This document shows, in pieces, positions 34,971-35,987 of a stretch of DNA of 35,987 bases. The first letter of the stretch is position 1, and every line of letters begins with the position of its first letter. Below the pieces are notes generated by a model. The model had not been told where the DNA came from. It saw nothing but the letters and a program-made list of their open reading frames with translations, and made no database searches. The stretch is from positions 1-35,987 of the forward strand of contig DF237706.1 in assembly GCA_000708835.1 (NCBI GenBank). The letters run 5' to 3'. The translations under genes were made by a program, and so were the position numbers. Source of the stretch: Klebsormidium nitens. Taxonomy: Eukaryota > Streptophyta > Klebsormidiophyceae > Klebsormidiales > Klebsormidiaceae.

Positions 34971-35687
34971 TTTGGATGTTCTCGCTATTCACAAAACGTC
35001 ATCCAGGTTAGCTGGAGCCGTCCCCTGACTAGAAGGAGAACCCAAATACGAGGCCTACTTTCAAAGAATCTAGATACATTGCGATCAAGGTACGGTAGTG
35101 CACCACAGCCCACTCCAGCTGAAATCTGCCTAGCTGATGCCAATCCTCAGTAGCACTGAGCACCCAAAAGCACCCTCATGATCATGCCAACGCCAATGCA
35201 TCGGCGCCTCGATCCAGTCCTTGAGGCTTGCTTGCTGCTCTGAACTTGCACTCAGACTCAGACTCGGTCAGAGTCTCGGACTGAGTGCACATTTCAAATG
35301 TTTGGATTGTGGTAATAGGCGCCAACCCAACACAAGCAGCCAGCCCGGGGTCTTTCGACCGGGCTCGAACACCGGCCAGTTTGTTCCCGTAGCCCACCCT
35401 AGCCGGGCGTAGGCCTTCCGAGTACAGGGTGTCTTCAATCTTGTATGCCGGCCGGAGATTGGAATAGCCGGTGCACTCCTCCAGCGAGAAAATTGCCCGG
35501 GAGGCTAGTGCCCTTCTCGTCTGAATGAATCTAGTCCGCTCAACTTGTCATCTAGACGGTCAGATTCGTACTTGAGCCAGTTACCACTAATACCATAAAG
35601 ACGGGCCGTTCTTGGATAAGCCGTGTCTAGTTTCAGAATGCATATAGTTGCATTTATATATTTACTTGTCGACCTGCTATGTCGCCC
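34971..35687. other. CLASP upstream region
   Basis: This region lies between the CLASP start codon and the tRNA-Pro gene and should hold the CLASP 5' leader and promoter. No coding exon is apparent. It contains an imperfect 19 bp inverted repeat at 35247-35289. Confidence 0.5.
35247..35289. repeat. Imperfect 19 bp inverted repeat, hairpin
   Basis: Arms 35247-35265 and 35271-35289 pair at 16 of 19 positions around the loop GGTCA. The stem is long for chance but short for a plant miRNA precursor. It lies about 280 bases upstream of the CLASP start codon. Confidence 0.6.
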
Positions 35688-35759
35688 GGGAGTTTGGTCT
35701 AGTGGTATGATTCTCCGTTTGGGTCGGAGAGGTCCCGGGTTCGATTCCCGGAACTCCCC
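35688..35759 (+). tRNA. tRNA-Pro: tRNA-Pro (anticodon UGG)
   Basis: A 72-base cloverleaf. The acceptor stem GGGAGTT/AACTCCC (35688-35694 with 35752-35758) has discriminator C59 (position 35759). The D-arm contains TGGTCTAGTGGTA (A-box). The anticodon stem CTCCG/CGGAG encloses the loop TTTGGGT, with anticodon TGG at 35720-35722. The T-arm CCGGGTTCGATTCCCGG contains a perfect B-box. There is no intron and CCA is not encoded. A T5 run at 35763-35767 is a suitable Pol III terminator. All elements are intact, so it should be functional in cytosolic translation of proline codons. Confidence 0.97.
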
Positions 35760-35762
35760 TCA

Positions 35763-35767
35763 TTTTT
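35763..35767 (+). terminator. Pol III terminator of tRNA-Pro
   Basis: A run of five T starts four bases after the tRNA discriminator base, the usual position and minimum length for RNA polymerase III termination. Confidence 0.7.
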
Positions 35768-35987
35768 GCGTGGCCTTACAAAATTTCAAGATCCACATGA
35801 AAGCTAGAGTTCGAGGGCCCGCAGTCCTCAACAATTCCCTTGTTGAAAGCCGTGCAATGCAGCAATGCAGTACCGTGTGCACCTCAGCATATGCTTTTTG
35901 GTTCTGGTAGTAAAGTTGTCATGTAACGGCACGACTGCGCACCGACTCCCGGCTGCGCGCTGAACTCGCGGCCGCGCATCGTCCGTT

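Noticed and set aside
1-35987. A previously undescribed multi-gene system
   Set aside because: The five protein genes belong to known families with unrelated roles, on mixed strands with normal spacing; nothing links them beyond position.

Overview
The window is nuclear DNA from a green-lineage eukaryote, most likely a streptophyte (a charophyte alga or an early-diverging land plant). The reasons are multi-exon genes with GT-AG introns, a plant-type CLASP, a plant DUF604 (Fringe-like) glycosyltransferase, a U11/U12-35K minor-spliceosome protein with the plant-type N-terminus, and a rhodanese-domain protein carrying a typical plastid transit peptide. The species cannot be fixed from sequence alone. 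No operons, bacterial genes, CRISPR arrays or intact transposons were seen.

Layout, left to right. A tRNA-like relic lies near position 53-156. The U11/U12-35K (SNRNP35) gene is on the plus strand (eight exons, 1014-5169). A 1.4 kb convergent spacer rich in CATGCA/TGCATG motifs follows (5170-6577). The plastid rhodanese-domain gene is on the minus strand (three exons, 9497-6578). A 1.1 kb divergent promoter region (9498-10594) separates it from the DUF604 glycosyltransferase on the plus strand (four exons, 10595-14549). After a convergent spacer comes a GT25-like glycosyltransferase on the minus strand (at least three exons, 18437-15691), whose second intron carries an antisense open reading frame broken by one stop. 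A 3.65 kb spacer (18438-22090) holds no recognised gene. The rest is dominated by CLASP on the minus strand (about 23 exons, 34970-22091). A tRNA-Pro(UGG) gene closes the window (35688-35759).

Exons were built by hand from protein-family conservation, GT/AG sites and reading-phase agreement. Nearly all junctions agree in phase. Two do not resolve: the 3' end of GT25-like exon 2, and the 5' edge of CLASP exon 20. The genes are unrelated in function (minor splicing, plastid, Golgi glycosylation, microtubules, translation), as expected for an ordinary nuclear segment. I see no evidence of a new multi-gene system. The most interesting small-scale items are a 326 bp non-autonomous DNA transposon (MITE) in a CLASP intron, an apparent lineage-specific insertion in the CLASP C-terminal HEAT region, a GT25-like enzyme lacking the usual acidic motif, and the broken antisense ORF.
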